In this document: positions 24,913 through 32,801 of the stretch, one piece after another
How positions within the stretch are numbered: position 1 is the stretch's first letter
Layout of the letters: each line of letters opens with the position of its first letter
Origin: Paenibacillus agaridevorans
GTDB taxonomy: Bacteria; Bacillota; Bacilli; Paenibacillales; Paenibacillaceae
Direction: 5' to 3'
NCBI RefSeq assembly: GCF_003112455.1
Contig: NZ_BDQX01000458.1
Coordinates: 467,090 to 529,881 of the forward strand
DNA length: 62,792 nt
Made by a program: the position numbers and the translations under genes
The notes under the pieces: model-generated
What the model saw: only the letters and a program-made list of their open reading frames with translations
Databases searched by the model: none
What the model was told of the DNA's origin: nothing

Positions 24913-25443
24913 ATGGACTATATTCGGGATTATGCCATGTACGCAGCCATTTTCGGCATGTTCAGCTTCAGTTGGTTCGGCTGGGCACAGGAAAGACCTC
25001 GCAATTCATGGCGTCTTTATTTGGGAATCGCTTCGGGACTGGCACTCCTCGTTTGTTTACTAGGCGTTTATCTCAGCATTACGAACTGGGATGAGGCATC
25101 CGCATTAAACGAAGCAAGCTCGTTCCGTGTTTATCTCATAACCGTGTACGCCGAGTTTATTATCGCGGGCATAGGGGCTTTCATTCTCATTCGCAAGAAG
25201 CTGTCCGATTTCGTGGCGCCGTTAATCGCCTTTATCGTCGGTATTCATTTTATCGGGCTTGCTCCGGTGTTCGAGGATGCCAGCCTTTACGTGCTTGCCG
25301 CCTTGCTGACGGCTGCATCCATTTTATCGGTATTCGTCGCACCCAAGCTGGGAGTCGCCCGCAGCGCGATTGCTGGCATTTGCAGCGGAACTGTGCTGTT
25401 TGCTTTCGCAGTTCTCGGTATTATTCGTTTTTTCTCGATATAA
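24913..25443 (+). CDS. Small multi-pass membrane protein of unknown function
   Basis: Hydrophobic protein of 176 residues with about five membrane segments (AAIFGMFSFSWFGWAQ, LYLGIASGLALLVCLLGVYL, VYAEFIIAGIGAFILI, VAPLIAFIVGIHFIGLAPVF, SAIAGICSGTVLFAFAVLGI). I do not recognise the family; uncharacterised proteins of this size and layout are common in Bacilli. GGGAGGAG lies before the ATG at 24913; the frame is open to 24805 without a ribosome site. A TATAGT box at about 24877 may be its promoter. It diverges from the ECF41 operon. Confidence 0.75.
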   Translation: MDYIRDYAMYAAIFGMFSFSWFGWAQERPRNSWRLYLGIASGLALLVCLLGVYLSITNWDEASALNEASSFRVYLITVYAEFIIAGIGAFILIRKKLSDFVAPLIAFIVGIHFIGLAPVFEDASLYVLAALLTAASILSVFVAPKLGVARSAIAGICSGTVLFAFAVLGIIRFFSI

Positions 25444-25451
25444 ATCCAAGT

Positions 25452-25537
25452 AAAAGCAGCCCCTTGTTGATCAACGGAATGATTTGCTAGTCGATCACTC
25501 GCTGTTCGGTCAAGATTCAGGGCTGCTTTTCTTTTTA
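25452..25537 (+). terminator. Terminator with long loop
   Basis: AAAAGCAGCCC (25452-25462) pairs with GGGCTGCTTTT (25520-25530) and is followed by CTTTTT. It separates the membrane-protein gene from the convergent MATE gene and can serve both. Confidence 0.75.
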
Positions 25538-25552
25538 CGATGTGATTGTTTA

Positions 25553-26947
25553 TTAAATCAACTTATGCTTGTACCACTTGTCTCCCTTGTAACGCCAATA
25601 GAACACAGCTCCGCGCACGCCCCATTCGGCAACCATCGCGACCCATACGCCCATTAATCCGAACCCGAGCGTAATGCCAAGCACATAGCCCAAAATAATG
25701 CGGAGCAGCCACATCGTCAGCAGCGACGATATGGACGTAAACTTCGAATCGCCCGCGGCCCGAAGCGCCGAAGGCAAGATGAAGCTAATCGACCACAGCA
25801 ACGGCTGCGAGACGGAAATTAAGACGATAAGTGCGAATATATCCGGCACAATCTCCTCCGGCGGTGCGTACAGATGAACGAGAAGCGGGAAGATCGCCAG
25901 CAGGATGATCGTAATCACCACGAAAAATACGTTGGACAAGCCAAGAAAAGAGGAAATAAACTTTCTTGCGTCGTCCATATTTTTGCGTCCAATGGATTGT
26001 CCGACGACGGTAACGATAGCCGCTCCGAGCGCCATGCCCCCAATCTGGAACAGCATGGACAGCGAATTCGCAATCGCGTTGACCGTAATGGCCAGCGTGC
26101 CGAGCTGGACGATAAACGTCTGCGTCAGCAGCTTGCCGCCATTAAAGAACATCTGCTCCAGCGCAAAGGGCACGCCGATGTACATAATCTTGCGAAGAAG
26201 CGACCAGTTCGTTTGCAACAGATGTTTCAGTTTGAAGCGCAATGTCTGGTTATAACGAAGCAGGTAGATAATCGAGACGACCATCCCCAACACACGTGCG
26301 GCAATGAGCGAGATGGAAAGCCCGACTACGCCCAGATCAAACCCTTTAACCAGCACGAGATTGAGCAGGAAATAAGAGAGATTCATGATTACCGATAACA
26401 TCAGGCATGCTTTCGTCTCCGCGACACCGCGCAGGGCGCCGGTCACCGCCTGATAAATGGCGAGGAACGGATACGAGATGCAGCTCCCTATCAGAAAGAT
26501 CTTCGCATTATGCAGGACGTCTGCCTCTGCGCTCCCGAAGAGCATTTCAATCACCGAGCCATGAAAGACGATCATGACCACGCAGAGCAAGATCGACAGC
26601 AAGGCCACGGTCGATACCGATTGGGAGGCTGCCTTCGACACCATCGCGTCATTGCCGCTGCCCTTGTATTGCGCGACTATGACCGTCCCTCCCGTCGCAA
26701 CGGCCACGAACAGATTGATAATGAACATGTTAATGGAGTCGACCATGCTGACGGCGCTCACCGCCGCAACCCCCGAGGAACTGATCATGGCCGTATTCAT
26801 AATCGCCATCAATACGATAAACGCGGAATCCACGAAGATGGGAATAATAATGGCGAAAATTTGTTTGTAATCCATAGAACTTCCGGTAAAATAACGATTC
26901 AATAGCGCCACGCTTCGATTGCGCAGTCTCGTTGTCAAGCCGTGCAC
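25553..26947 (-). CDS. MATE-family multidrug efflux transporter
   Basis: Membrane transporter of about 464 residues with twelve hydrophobic segments in two similar halves. Typical stretches are IFAIIIPIFVDSAFIVLMAI, VATGGTVIVAQYKGSG, PFLAIYQAVTGALRGVAETK in the first half and GAAIVTVVGQSIGRKNMDDA in the second. MATE pumps export cationic drugs or metabolites in exchange for protons or sodium. The start codon (GTG at 26947) has only a weak ribosome site; the ATG of MDYKQIF at 26875 is an alternative that keeps the whole transport domain. It stands apart from the ligase/SDR genes upstream by 110 bases. Confidence 0.9.
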   Translation of the reverse strand: MHGLTTRLRNRSVALLNRYFTGSSMDYKQIFAIIIPIFVDSAFIVLMAIMNTAMISSSGVAAVSAVSMVDSINMFIINLFVAVATGGTVIVAQYKGSGNDAMVSKAASQSVSTVALLSILLCVVMIVFHGSVIEMLFGSAEADVLHNAKIFLIGSCISYPFLAIYQAVTGALRGVAETKACLMLSVIMNLSYFLLNLVLVKGFDLGVVGLSISLIAARVLGMVVSIIYLLRYNQTLRFKLKHLLQTNWSLLRKIMYIGVPFALEQMFFNGGKLLTQTFIVQLGTLAITVNAIANSLSMLFQIGGMALGAAIVTVVGQSIGRKNMDDARKFISSFLGLSNVFFVVITIILLAIFPLLVHLYAPPEEIVPDIFALIVLISVSQPLLWSISFILPSALRAAGDSKFTSISSLLTMWLLRIILGYVLGITLGFGLMGVWVAMVAEWGVRGAVFYWRYKGDKWYKHKLI

Positions 26948-27058
26948 GGCATCATCACTTCTTTTCTGTTACGATAGCGGGAGTAACGACATCGTCGCCT
27001 CCAGCCTTCCCAGTATAACAAATAAAGCAGACTTTCGGCCGCTTTTCGAAATAAAATT

Positions 27059-28582
27059 TCAGTTCTTGAGCGCTCCAAGATCCGGCTTGCCAATCGGCGT
27101 ATATGGCAGCTCATCCATCATGACGATGGACCTGGGCAACTGGTATCTGGCCATACGCGGCCGAAGCCATATCATCAGCGACTCTTCCGACAGAACCGCT
27201 TGCTTTTTCAGCTCTACATATGCGGCAAGCCGTTGACCGAACGTATGATCATCTACCCCGATAACGATTACGTCTTCCACATCGGGATGCTGCCGCAAAA
27301 TCCCTTCAACTTCAGCGGGAAAGACGTTTTCTCCTCCGGATACGATCATGTCGTCGCTTCTGCCCAACAGCCGGTACAAACCGCTGCTTTCCCTGACGCC
27401 GACATCCCCCGTCTCGATCCAGGAGGCGCGTTGTCCCGGCAATCCTTTCCGTCTTCTTATGCACAGCCGTCCGACTTCGCCAGCCCGAGCCAAGCGTCCT
27501 GACTCGCTCAGCACATACAGCGGGACGTCTCTAATGGCTTTGCCTATGGTTTCCGGTATCCTTCGCATATCCCGCGGCGTCGCAATTGTAGTGAGTCCTC
27601 CCTCTGTTGTTCCGTAAAGGTTAAATAACACCTCGCCTAGCGTGTTCATAGTCTCCAATGCCAGATTGCCGCTCAGCGCAGCTCCTCCTGATACGATGCA
27701 GCGTAGCGAAGCCAAAGCTCCGGAATCATGCCCGAGCATCCGCTTCACCATCAAGGGAACGACGATCGTTACCTCTACTCCATGCTCGCGGATCAGGGCG
27801 CAAGCATCTTCGGCTTTGAATCGAGGCGTCAGAATCAGCTTATAACCAAGCGCGACAAACAGGAACAAATTTGCGATCCCATAACCGTGGGCCATAGGTG
27901 TCGCAATATAGACGGTACGGCAACCAAGCAGGGGCAGTCTGTTAAGAAGCGCGGCAAACGGGGGCAAATAATGCAACAGCGAAGGTTTATGCGCCACGCC
28001 CTTCGGCCGCCCGGTCGTACCGCCGGTCAGCAGCATGATGCGTCCGGATGAGGAGCGAGGAAGGTTTGACGTCTCGCCTGCCGTCAACAATTGCCAATCC
28101 AATGACGCCAAGCTGACGATCGCCCAGCCTTTATGCTCCGGCGTCTCTATGTCGAGCGCCCTTATGTCGTCATATATAATAAGATCCAGTTCGTTGTTAG
28201 CCGCCAATTCCTTTAATTGGCTCGGGCTCAGCTCTGCATTCATCATATACAGATCCGCTCCGGTTGCCGAGACGGCAAAAATAGAGCGCACTAATGCCAG
28301 CTTATTCCTCCCTATGAGTCCAATCTTCATGCCACGCTTTACTCCATGACGGGAAGTTAGCAGCGAAGCAAGCCGATTTGCCTGCGAAAGCAGCTCGCGA
28401 TAGGAGACACTGCCTCGGTCATCCACGATGGCTGGAGAGTCTCCATGCGTTCGCTCCGCAATTCTAAGCAGGGCCATCACATTTATGCCGTGTCTGCCAA
28501 TCGCCGACAACAGACGCCACAGGCCAGCTGGCGTAAGCAGCCGAAGCTTGTACATCACCTCGAGCAGAAGCAGAAATCGCAT
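27059..28582 (-). CDS. AMP-dependent acyl synthetase/ligase
   Basis: Adenylate-forming enzyme of 507 residues. The phosphate-binding A3 motif is LLTGGTTGRPKGV, the A5 motif is NLYGTTEGGL, the A7 motif is WIETGDVG, followed by LGRSDDMIVSGGENVFPAEV, and the lysine near the end is in TPIGKPDLG. It activates a carboxylic acid, probably a fatty acid, as acyl-AMP and then acyl-CoA or another thioester. The ATG at 28582 overlaps the stop codon of the SDR gene (TAATG), so the two are translationally coupled; GGGAGAGG lies just upstream. The pair suggests an acyl-activating and reducing pathway for an unusual lipid, which is an inference. Confidence 0.9.
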   Translation of the reverse strand: MRFLLLLEVMYKLRLLTPAGLWRLLSAIGRHGINVMALLRIAERTHGDSPAIVDDRGSVSYRELLSQANRLASLLTSRHGVKRGMKIGLIGRNKLALVRSIFAVSATGADLYMMNAELSPSQLKELAANNELDLIIYDDIRALDIETPEHKGWAIVSLASLDWQLLTAGETSNLPRSSSGRIMLLTGGTTGRPKGVAHKPSLLHYLPPFAALLNRLPLLGCRTVYIATPMAHGYGIANLFLFVALGYKLILTPRFKAEDACALIREHGVEVTIVVPLMVKRMLGHDSGALASLRCIVSGGAALSGNLALETMNTLGEVLFNLYGTTEGGLTTIATPRDMRRIPETIGKAIRDVPLYVLSESGRLARAGEVGRLCIRRRKGLPGQRASWIETGDVGVRESSGLYRLLGRSDDMIVSGGENVFPAEVEGILRQHPDVEDVIVIGVDDHTFGQRLAAYVELKKQAVLSEESLMIWLRPRMARYQLPRSIVMMDELPYTPIGKPDLGALKN

Positions 28583-29436
28583 TACCGCCTCTCCCTTCTC
28601 CGCAATAGGAGAGGAGCCGCTCGCTCCCATGCCCCTCTGCCCCATAAGGAAGCAAGCTCACCGAAAGGAAGCCACCATGGCCTGATTCTTCTTTGTCGCG
28701 TGTAAATGGCTCTTGCGATAAGCTGCGCGGCATGTTCGGCGCTCATCGCCGGACTGCTCTCATAAGCTTTGGTCGGCGCGATCATGGGCGTGCGAACAAG
28801 CGGAAGATAGACCGACGTCGTGGCGATCCCAGCCGCATTCAGCTCCGGCGCGGCAGAGCGGAACCAGGTGTCGAAGGCGGCTTTGGACGCTTGGTACGCA
28901 GACCAGTGGGGGAATGGAATTAAGGACATATTAATCGTGGAGATGTTGATGATTTGACCGCCATTACTTCGCAGACCGGGAATAAGCCCAAGCAGAAGCC
29001 TAAGCGGCGCCGTATAATTAATCGCGATCGTACGATCGAAGTCATGAGCGCGATCGAGCGAGTCGAAGATGGCTCTGCGGATCGATAAGCCCGCGTTGCT
29101 CACGACGATATCCGGCTGGTTCGGAAGTTCCCGAATAAAAGCATGCAGCGCCTCCAGTTGCGCCGCATCCCGAAGATCCGCGCTAAAAATCGACACTTTC
29201 GCTCCCTCCGCCTCCTCTTCGATCGACCTCTTGACCGCCAGCAGTTTCTCCTCTCGTCTTGCCGTAAGAATGAGACTTCCTCCACTTCTGCCTGCCAGAT
29301 AAGCAAGCTGTTCCCCTATGCCGGAGCTGGCGCCGGTAATTAGAACCGTTTTGCCACTCAGCGCCTCCTTTAGTTTCATCTCGCTCAATCGAGTACGGGG
29401 GAACAAAATTCGCTCCAGTATGCTGTAGCTCTTCAT
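28582..29436 (-). CDS. Short-chain dehydrogenase/reductase
   Basis: NAD(P)-dependent oxidoreductase of 284 residues. The cofactor motif TGASSGIG is near residue 35, NAG follows about 80 residues later, and the catalytic Tyr-x-x-x-Lys is in SAYQASKAAFD with Ser in INISTINMS. A basic C-terminal tail (RPWWLPFGELASLWGRGAWE) resembles the membrane-facing tails of acyl-reductase-type SDRs. It shares a one-base stop/start overlap with the acyl ligase downstream, so the two act together. The substrate is unknown; a fatty acyl or ketoacyl group is plausible. Confidence 0.9.
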   Translation of the reverse strand: MKSYSILERILFPRTRLSEMKLKEALSGKTVLITGASSGIGEQLAYLAGRSGGSLILTARREEKLLAVKRSIEEEAEGAKVSIFSADLRDAAQLEALHAFIRELPNQPDIVVSNAGLSIRRAIFDSLDRAHDFDRTIAINYTAPLRLLLGLIPGLRSNGGQIINISTINMSLIPFPHWSAYQASKAAFDTWFRSAAPELNAAGIATTSVYLPLVRTPMIAPTKAYESSPAMSAEHAAQLIARAIYTRQRRIRPWWLPFGELASLWGRGAWERAAPLLLRRRERR

Positions 29437-29495
29437 GTTGTTCGTCCCCCCTTCCGTCTTCGTACAATCCGAATCATTGACCGTCGAATAGATTT

Positions 29496-30068
29496 TTATA
29501 GTCGCTTCGAGCCGTCTTCACCTTTGACTATCGAGTAAACCTTTAAGTCGCAATGAACGCCCTTGTTCAACACAACCTTGCGCAACGTTCCTTCGTAAGT
29601 CATGCCCGTCTTCTCCATCACCCTGGCCGAGCCAATGTTAGGTACGAGACATCTTGCTTCGAGACGGATAAGGTCCATCTCCGTAAAGCCGAATTGAATG
29701 ATTGCGGCCGCGACCTCTGTCATGTATCCCTTACCCCAATAGCGCCGGGACAACGCATATCCCAGTTCCGCTCTACGGTGAACGGGGTCCCAATGCACGA
29801 AGCCGCAAGTACCGATTAATCGGTCTTCTTCCTTGTCCACGACACCCCACGGCGCAACTTCGCCGCTATCGTATTTGCGCTCCAGATGGCGGATAAAGCC
29901 AAGCGTGTCATCGAGCGTCCCATGGGGATACCAGCTCGTATATTCGGCGACGGCTTCGTCCGAGCAATAGCGGTACATATCTTCAACATCCTGTAAAGTG
30001 ACAGGACGAAGCTTCGTCCGCTCCGTCTCCAGTAAGGGAAGCTTTCCAAATACGTCTTTTATTTGCAT
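29496..30068 (-). CDS. GNAT-family N-acetyltransferase (RimJ/RimL type)
   Basis: Acetyl-CoA-dependent acetyltransferase of 190 residues. It opens LETERTKLRPVTLQDVEDMY, a RimJ/RimL hallmark. The acetyl-CoA loop is in ELGYALSRRYWGKGYMTEVA, followed by VPNIGSARVMEKTGMTYEG. AAGGAGG precedes the ATG by nine bases. It diverges from the acyl-CoA-dehydrogenase-like gene. Targets in this group range from ribosomal protein N-termini to antibiotics and amino acids and cannot be predicted here. Confidence 0.9.
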   Translation of the reverse strand: MQIKDVFGKLPLLETERTKLRPVTLQDVEDMYRYCSDEAVAEYTSWYPHGTLDDTLGFIRHLERKYDSGEVAPWGVVDKEEDRLIGTCGFVHWDPVHRRAELGYALSRRYWGKGYMTEVAAAIIQFGFTEMDLIRLEARCLVPNIGSARVMEKTGMTYEGTLRKVVLNKGVHCDLKVYSIVKGEDGSKRL

Positions 30069-30191
30069 AGCCGCAGCCTCCTTAGTATTCGATTCAATAG
30101 GTTGATGTATAAAGAGTCCGTATAGTCCGAAGCTTGAATAAGGTGTATCATTAAATTTACATCAAGTGCAGGGTGAAGGAGAGTGGACGTA

Positions 30192-31355
30192 ATGTCTCGT
30201 TATATAGATCAATTTGTGCGCAATGAAGAAGAACGTTTACGTGTGGAGAAAGTCGAGCGTTTGGCTGCGAAATTCGTGGAACGTGCGGCCCGGCATGATG
30301 AGGAGGCCTCTTTCCCATTCGACAATTTCGCCGACCTGCGGGAAGCCGGTTATCTAAAGCTGACTGTCCCTGCGGAATACGGCGGCGACGGCATCGACTT
30401 GCATGGTCTTGTCCTGCTGCAGGAGCGCCTGGCTTACGGCGATGGCTCCACGGCTCTCGCCGTAGGCTGGCATGTCGGGCAAGTGTTTCACTACCGGGAA
30501 TCGGGCAAGTGGCAGCAAAAATTGTTCGCGGAATTATGCCGCTCCGTCGTTCGGGACGGCACGATGATCAACACGTTCGCAAGCGAAGCCTCGACGGGAA
30601 GCCCCAGCCGCGGCGGCAGGCCGGAGACAATCGCCGTCCGTTCGGATGGCGGCTGGCGGTTGACGGGCCGCAAGACGTTTAGCACTTTGTCGCCGATTCT
30701 GGACCGATTCGTCGTATCCGCCTATATTCCGGAAGAAGCTGCCGTCAGCGAATTTCTAGTCATGAAGTCGGAAAACGTAACGCTGGTAGAGACCTGGAAT
30801 TCGTTAGGGATGCGGGCGACAGGCAGTCACGATGTCATATTGGACGGCGCGTTCGTTCCATCGGAGCATCGCATCGCGGGCGGCGGCATCGACGACGGGT
30901 CCGGCTGGCTGCTGCATATACCGGCATGTTATATGGGCATTGCGCTTGCCGCCAGAGACTACGCGCTGGAATTCGCCCGCACCTATCAACCGAACTATAC
31001 GGACAAGCCGATCGCTTCATTCCCCGCCGTTCAAGCTTCTATCGGCGAGATGGAGTTGGCGCTGCGATCTGCTCGCACCGTTTTGTTCGCTGCAGCGGAC
31101 CGATGGGACAAGGAACCGGACAATCGTCCCGCTTTGAAGCCCGAGCTTGGTCTCGCGAAACATGTCACGACCAACAACGCGATTCGCGTCGTGGATCTTG
31201 CCATGCGGATTGTCGGAGGCTCCAGTCTATCTCGCAGCCTGCCGTTGGAACGTTACTACAGGGACGTGCGGGCGGGACTGCATAATCCGCCCATGGACGG
31301 CACGGTCATTCAGAATCTGGCATCCTCCGCCCTTTCCGACGGCGTTTCATCGTAA
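30192..31355 (+). CDS. Acyl-CoA dehydrogenase-like flavoprotein
   Basis: Flavoenzyme of 387 residues with the three-domain acyl-CoA dehydrogenase layout: helical N-terminus (FDNFADLREAGYLKLTVPAE), beta middle domain (SDGGWRLTGRKTFSTLSPI and MRATGSHDVILDGAFVP) and helical C-terminus (VVDLAMRIVGGSSLSRSLPL). The catalytic Glu of classical enzymes is not obvious. The pattern is shared with flavin-dependent monooxygenases such as DszC and HpaB-like proteins, so the reaction could be oxidation or hydroxylation. The ATG at 30192 has AAGGAG ten bases upstream and is preferred over the GTG at 30183. Its last 46 bases overlap the end of the alditol oxidase gene on the opposite strand. Confidence 0.87.
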   Translation: MSRYIDQFVRNEEERLRVEKVERLAAKFVERAARHDEEASFPFDNFADLREAGYLKLTVPAEYGGDGIDLHGLVLLQERLAYGDGSTALAVGWHVGQVFHYRESGKWQQKLFAELCRSVVRDGTMINTFASEASTGSPSRGGRPETIAVRSDGGWRLTGRKTFSTLSPILDRFVVSAYIPEEAAVSEFLVMKSENVTLVETWNSLGMRATGSHDVILDGAFVPSEHRIAGGGIDDGSGWLLHIPACYMGIALAARDYALEFARTYQPNYTDKPIASFPAVQASIGEMELALRSARTVLFAAADRWDKEPDNRPALKPELGLAKHVTTNNAIRVVDLAMRIVGGSSLSRSLPLERYYRDVRAGLHNPPMDGTVIQNLASSALSDGVSS

Positions 31356-32614
31356 ATATACCGCTCCAAAAATCCGTTCCGGAATTTCCGCTCGGGATCG
31401 AACTTCTGCACCAGCTCCCTAAAGGCCGGCAGCTTCGGATAGAGCTCTTGCAGCTTGGCCGGCTCCATGGCGAAGAGCTTGCCCCAATGCGGACGCGCGC
31501 CGAACGGCTCAAGACTGGCTTCAATGATCGGCAACGCCGCGCTGACTCTCTCCCAATCCGGCTTCCATGTAAAGTGGATGCCAACGGAGTCTTGTCCGAA
31601 GCATGGACTTAACCACAGGTTGTCGCTTGCAATCGTTCGCACCTCCGTTACGAACAGAAGCGGAGAGATGAGATCGCGCAGGCCATCCAGCGCCTCGAGA
31701 GCAGCGTAGGCATCCTTGCGCGCCACAAAATATTCGCTCTGCAGCTCCTCGCCCGCGCTTGGCGTAAAGTCCATGCGGAAGTGGGCCAGCCTCTCATGCC
31801 AAGGTCCCGCGATGCCGCGTTGATCGCTGCAATTGTCCGCCGCATAACCCGGCACGGGATGAAGATTATCATCGGATAACACGGCGCCGTAACAGCTAGT
31901 GGGATCTCCCCCTATTGACTCGTCGCCAGGCTTTACAACGGACTTCCTCCACACCTGGTGGAAGGACGAAGACTTCCAATCCGTAAACAAGCTGACGCTG
32001 TATCCGGAAGCGAATAGGTCCTCAAAGCAGTCCGCAAGCTTGGAGAGCGGCAAACCTTGGTAAACATGTTGCTTTATTTCGAAGGCTGGCACGAGATCCA
32101 GCGTCAGCTTTGTCACGACACCCAGCGCTCCAAGACCAACGATTGCTCCCGCGAGCAGACCATCCTCATCATCCCTGGTTAGAGTGATCAGTTTCCCATC
32201 ACCTGTAGCCAGCTCGATGCCATAGACCACTGTAGCCAGATTGCCGTTGAGATCCCCCGAGCCGTGCGTCGCCGTCGCGCAAGCTCCCGCAATCGTAATA
32301 TGCGGCAGAGAAGCCAAATTGTGAAGCGCATAACCGTTCTCATGCAAATAACCGCACAGTTCGCCGTAGCGGATGCCGCCCTCGACGGTTACTCGATGTT
32401 GGACACGATCCAGCTCAACGACGCCATTTAACCTCTCCAGTGACACATGTGCCGCGTCCGTATCCGCGATGGCGTTAAAGGAATGTCTGGAGCCAAGCAC
32501 CTTTATTTGATCCAGTCGGCTCACTAACTCGCGCACCTCTTCGGCCGTCCCCGGCACATGACATTCCTTGGCTTGGTACATGTAATTGCCTGCCCAATTC
32601 CGTTCGTATCTCAA
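31310..32614 (-). CDS. Alditol oxidase-like FAD-binding oxidoreductase
   Basis: Cytoplasmic flavoprotein of 434 residues that very probably oxidises sugar alcohols such as xylitol or sorbitol with oxygen, giving hydrogen peroxide. It matches Streptomyces AldO closely along its length: NWAGNYMYQAKE, VLGSRHSFNAIAD (His44 corresponds to the histidine that binds FAD covalently), HNLASLPHITIAGACATATH, YSVSLFTDWKSSSFHQVW, SEYFVARKDAYAALEAL and RPHWGKLF. The start is TTG at 32614 with GGGAGAGG six bases upstream. It converges on, and overlaps by 46 bases, the acyl-CoA-dehydrogenase-like gene. A link to the nearby polysaccharide locus is possible but not shown. Confidence 0.9.
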   Translation of the reverse strand: MRYERNWAGNYMYQAKECHVPGTAEEVRELVSRLDQIKVLGSRHSFNAIADTDAAHVSLERLNGVVELDRVQHRVTVEGGIRYGELCGYLHENGYALHNLASLPHITIAGACATATHGSGDLNGNLATVVYGIELATGDGKLITLTRDDEDGLLAGAIVGLGALGVVTKLTLDLVPAFEIKQHVYQGLPLSKLADCFEDLFASGYSVSLFTDWKSSSFHQVWRKSVVKPGDESIGGDPTSCYGAVLSDDNLHPVPGYAADNCSDQRGIAGPWHERLAHFRMDFTPSAGEELQSEYFVARKDAYAALEALDGLRDLISPLLFVTEVRTIASDNLWLSPCFGQDSVGIHFTWKPDWERVSAALPIIEASLEPFGARPHWGKLFAMEPAKLQELYPKLPAFRELVQKFDPERKFRNGFLERYIYDETPSERAEDARF

Positions 32615-32748
32615 GCTGTTCCTCTCCCTTGGCGTCTATATTTTTATGCGATAAAGTTCTGTTTCCAGTTTATCGCAGAAACAAGGACTTGTCTTTAAAG
32701 AGTTGCCGCCAACCCTTGGAGCTGCTTCAGGCGAATGTCGCCGCACAC

Positions 32749-32786
32749 AAATAAAGCCGGGTCCTGCGCGGACCGGGCTTTATTTT
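32749..32786 (-). terminator. Terminator of the polysaccharide-utilisation operon
   Basis: AATAAAGCCGGGTCC and GGACCGGGCTTTATT form a 15-bp stem with one mismatch. On the minus strand it is followed by TTTATTTG. It lies 16 bases after the GH39-like gene. Confidence 0.8.
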
Positions 32787-32801
32787 GCAGCTTTATTTCG
32801 G

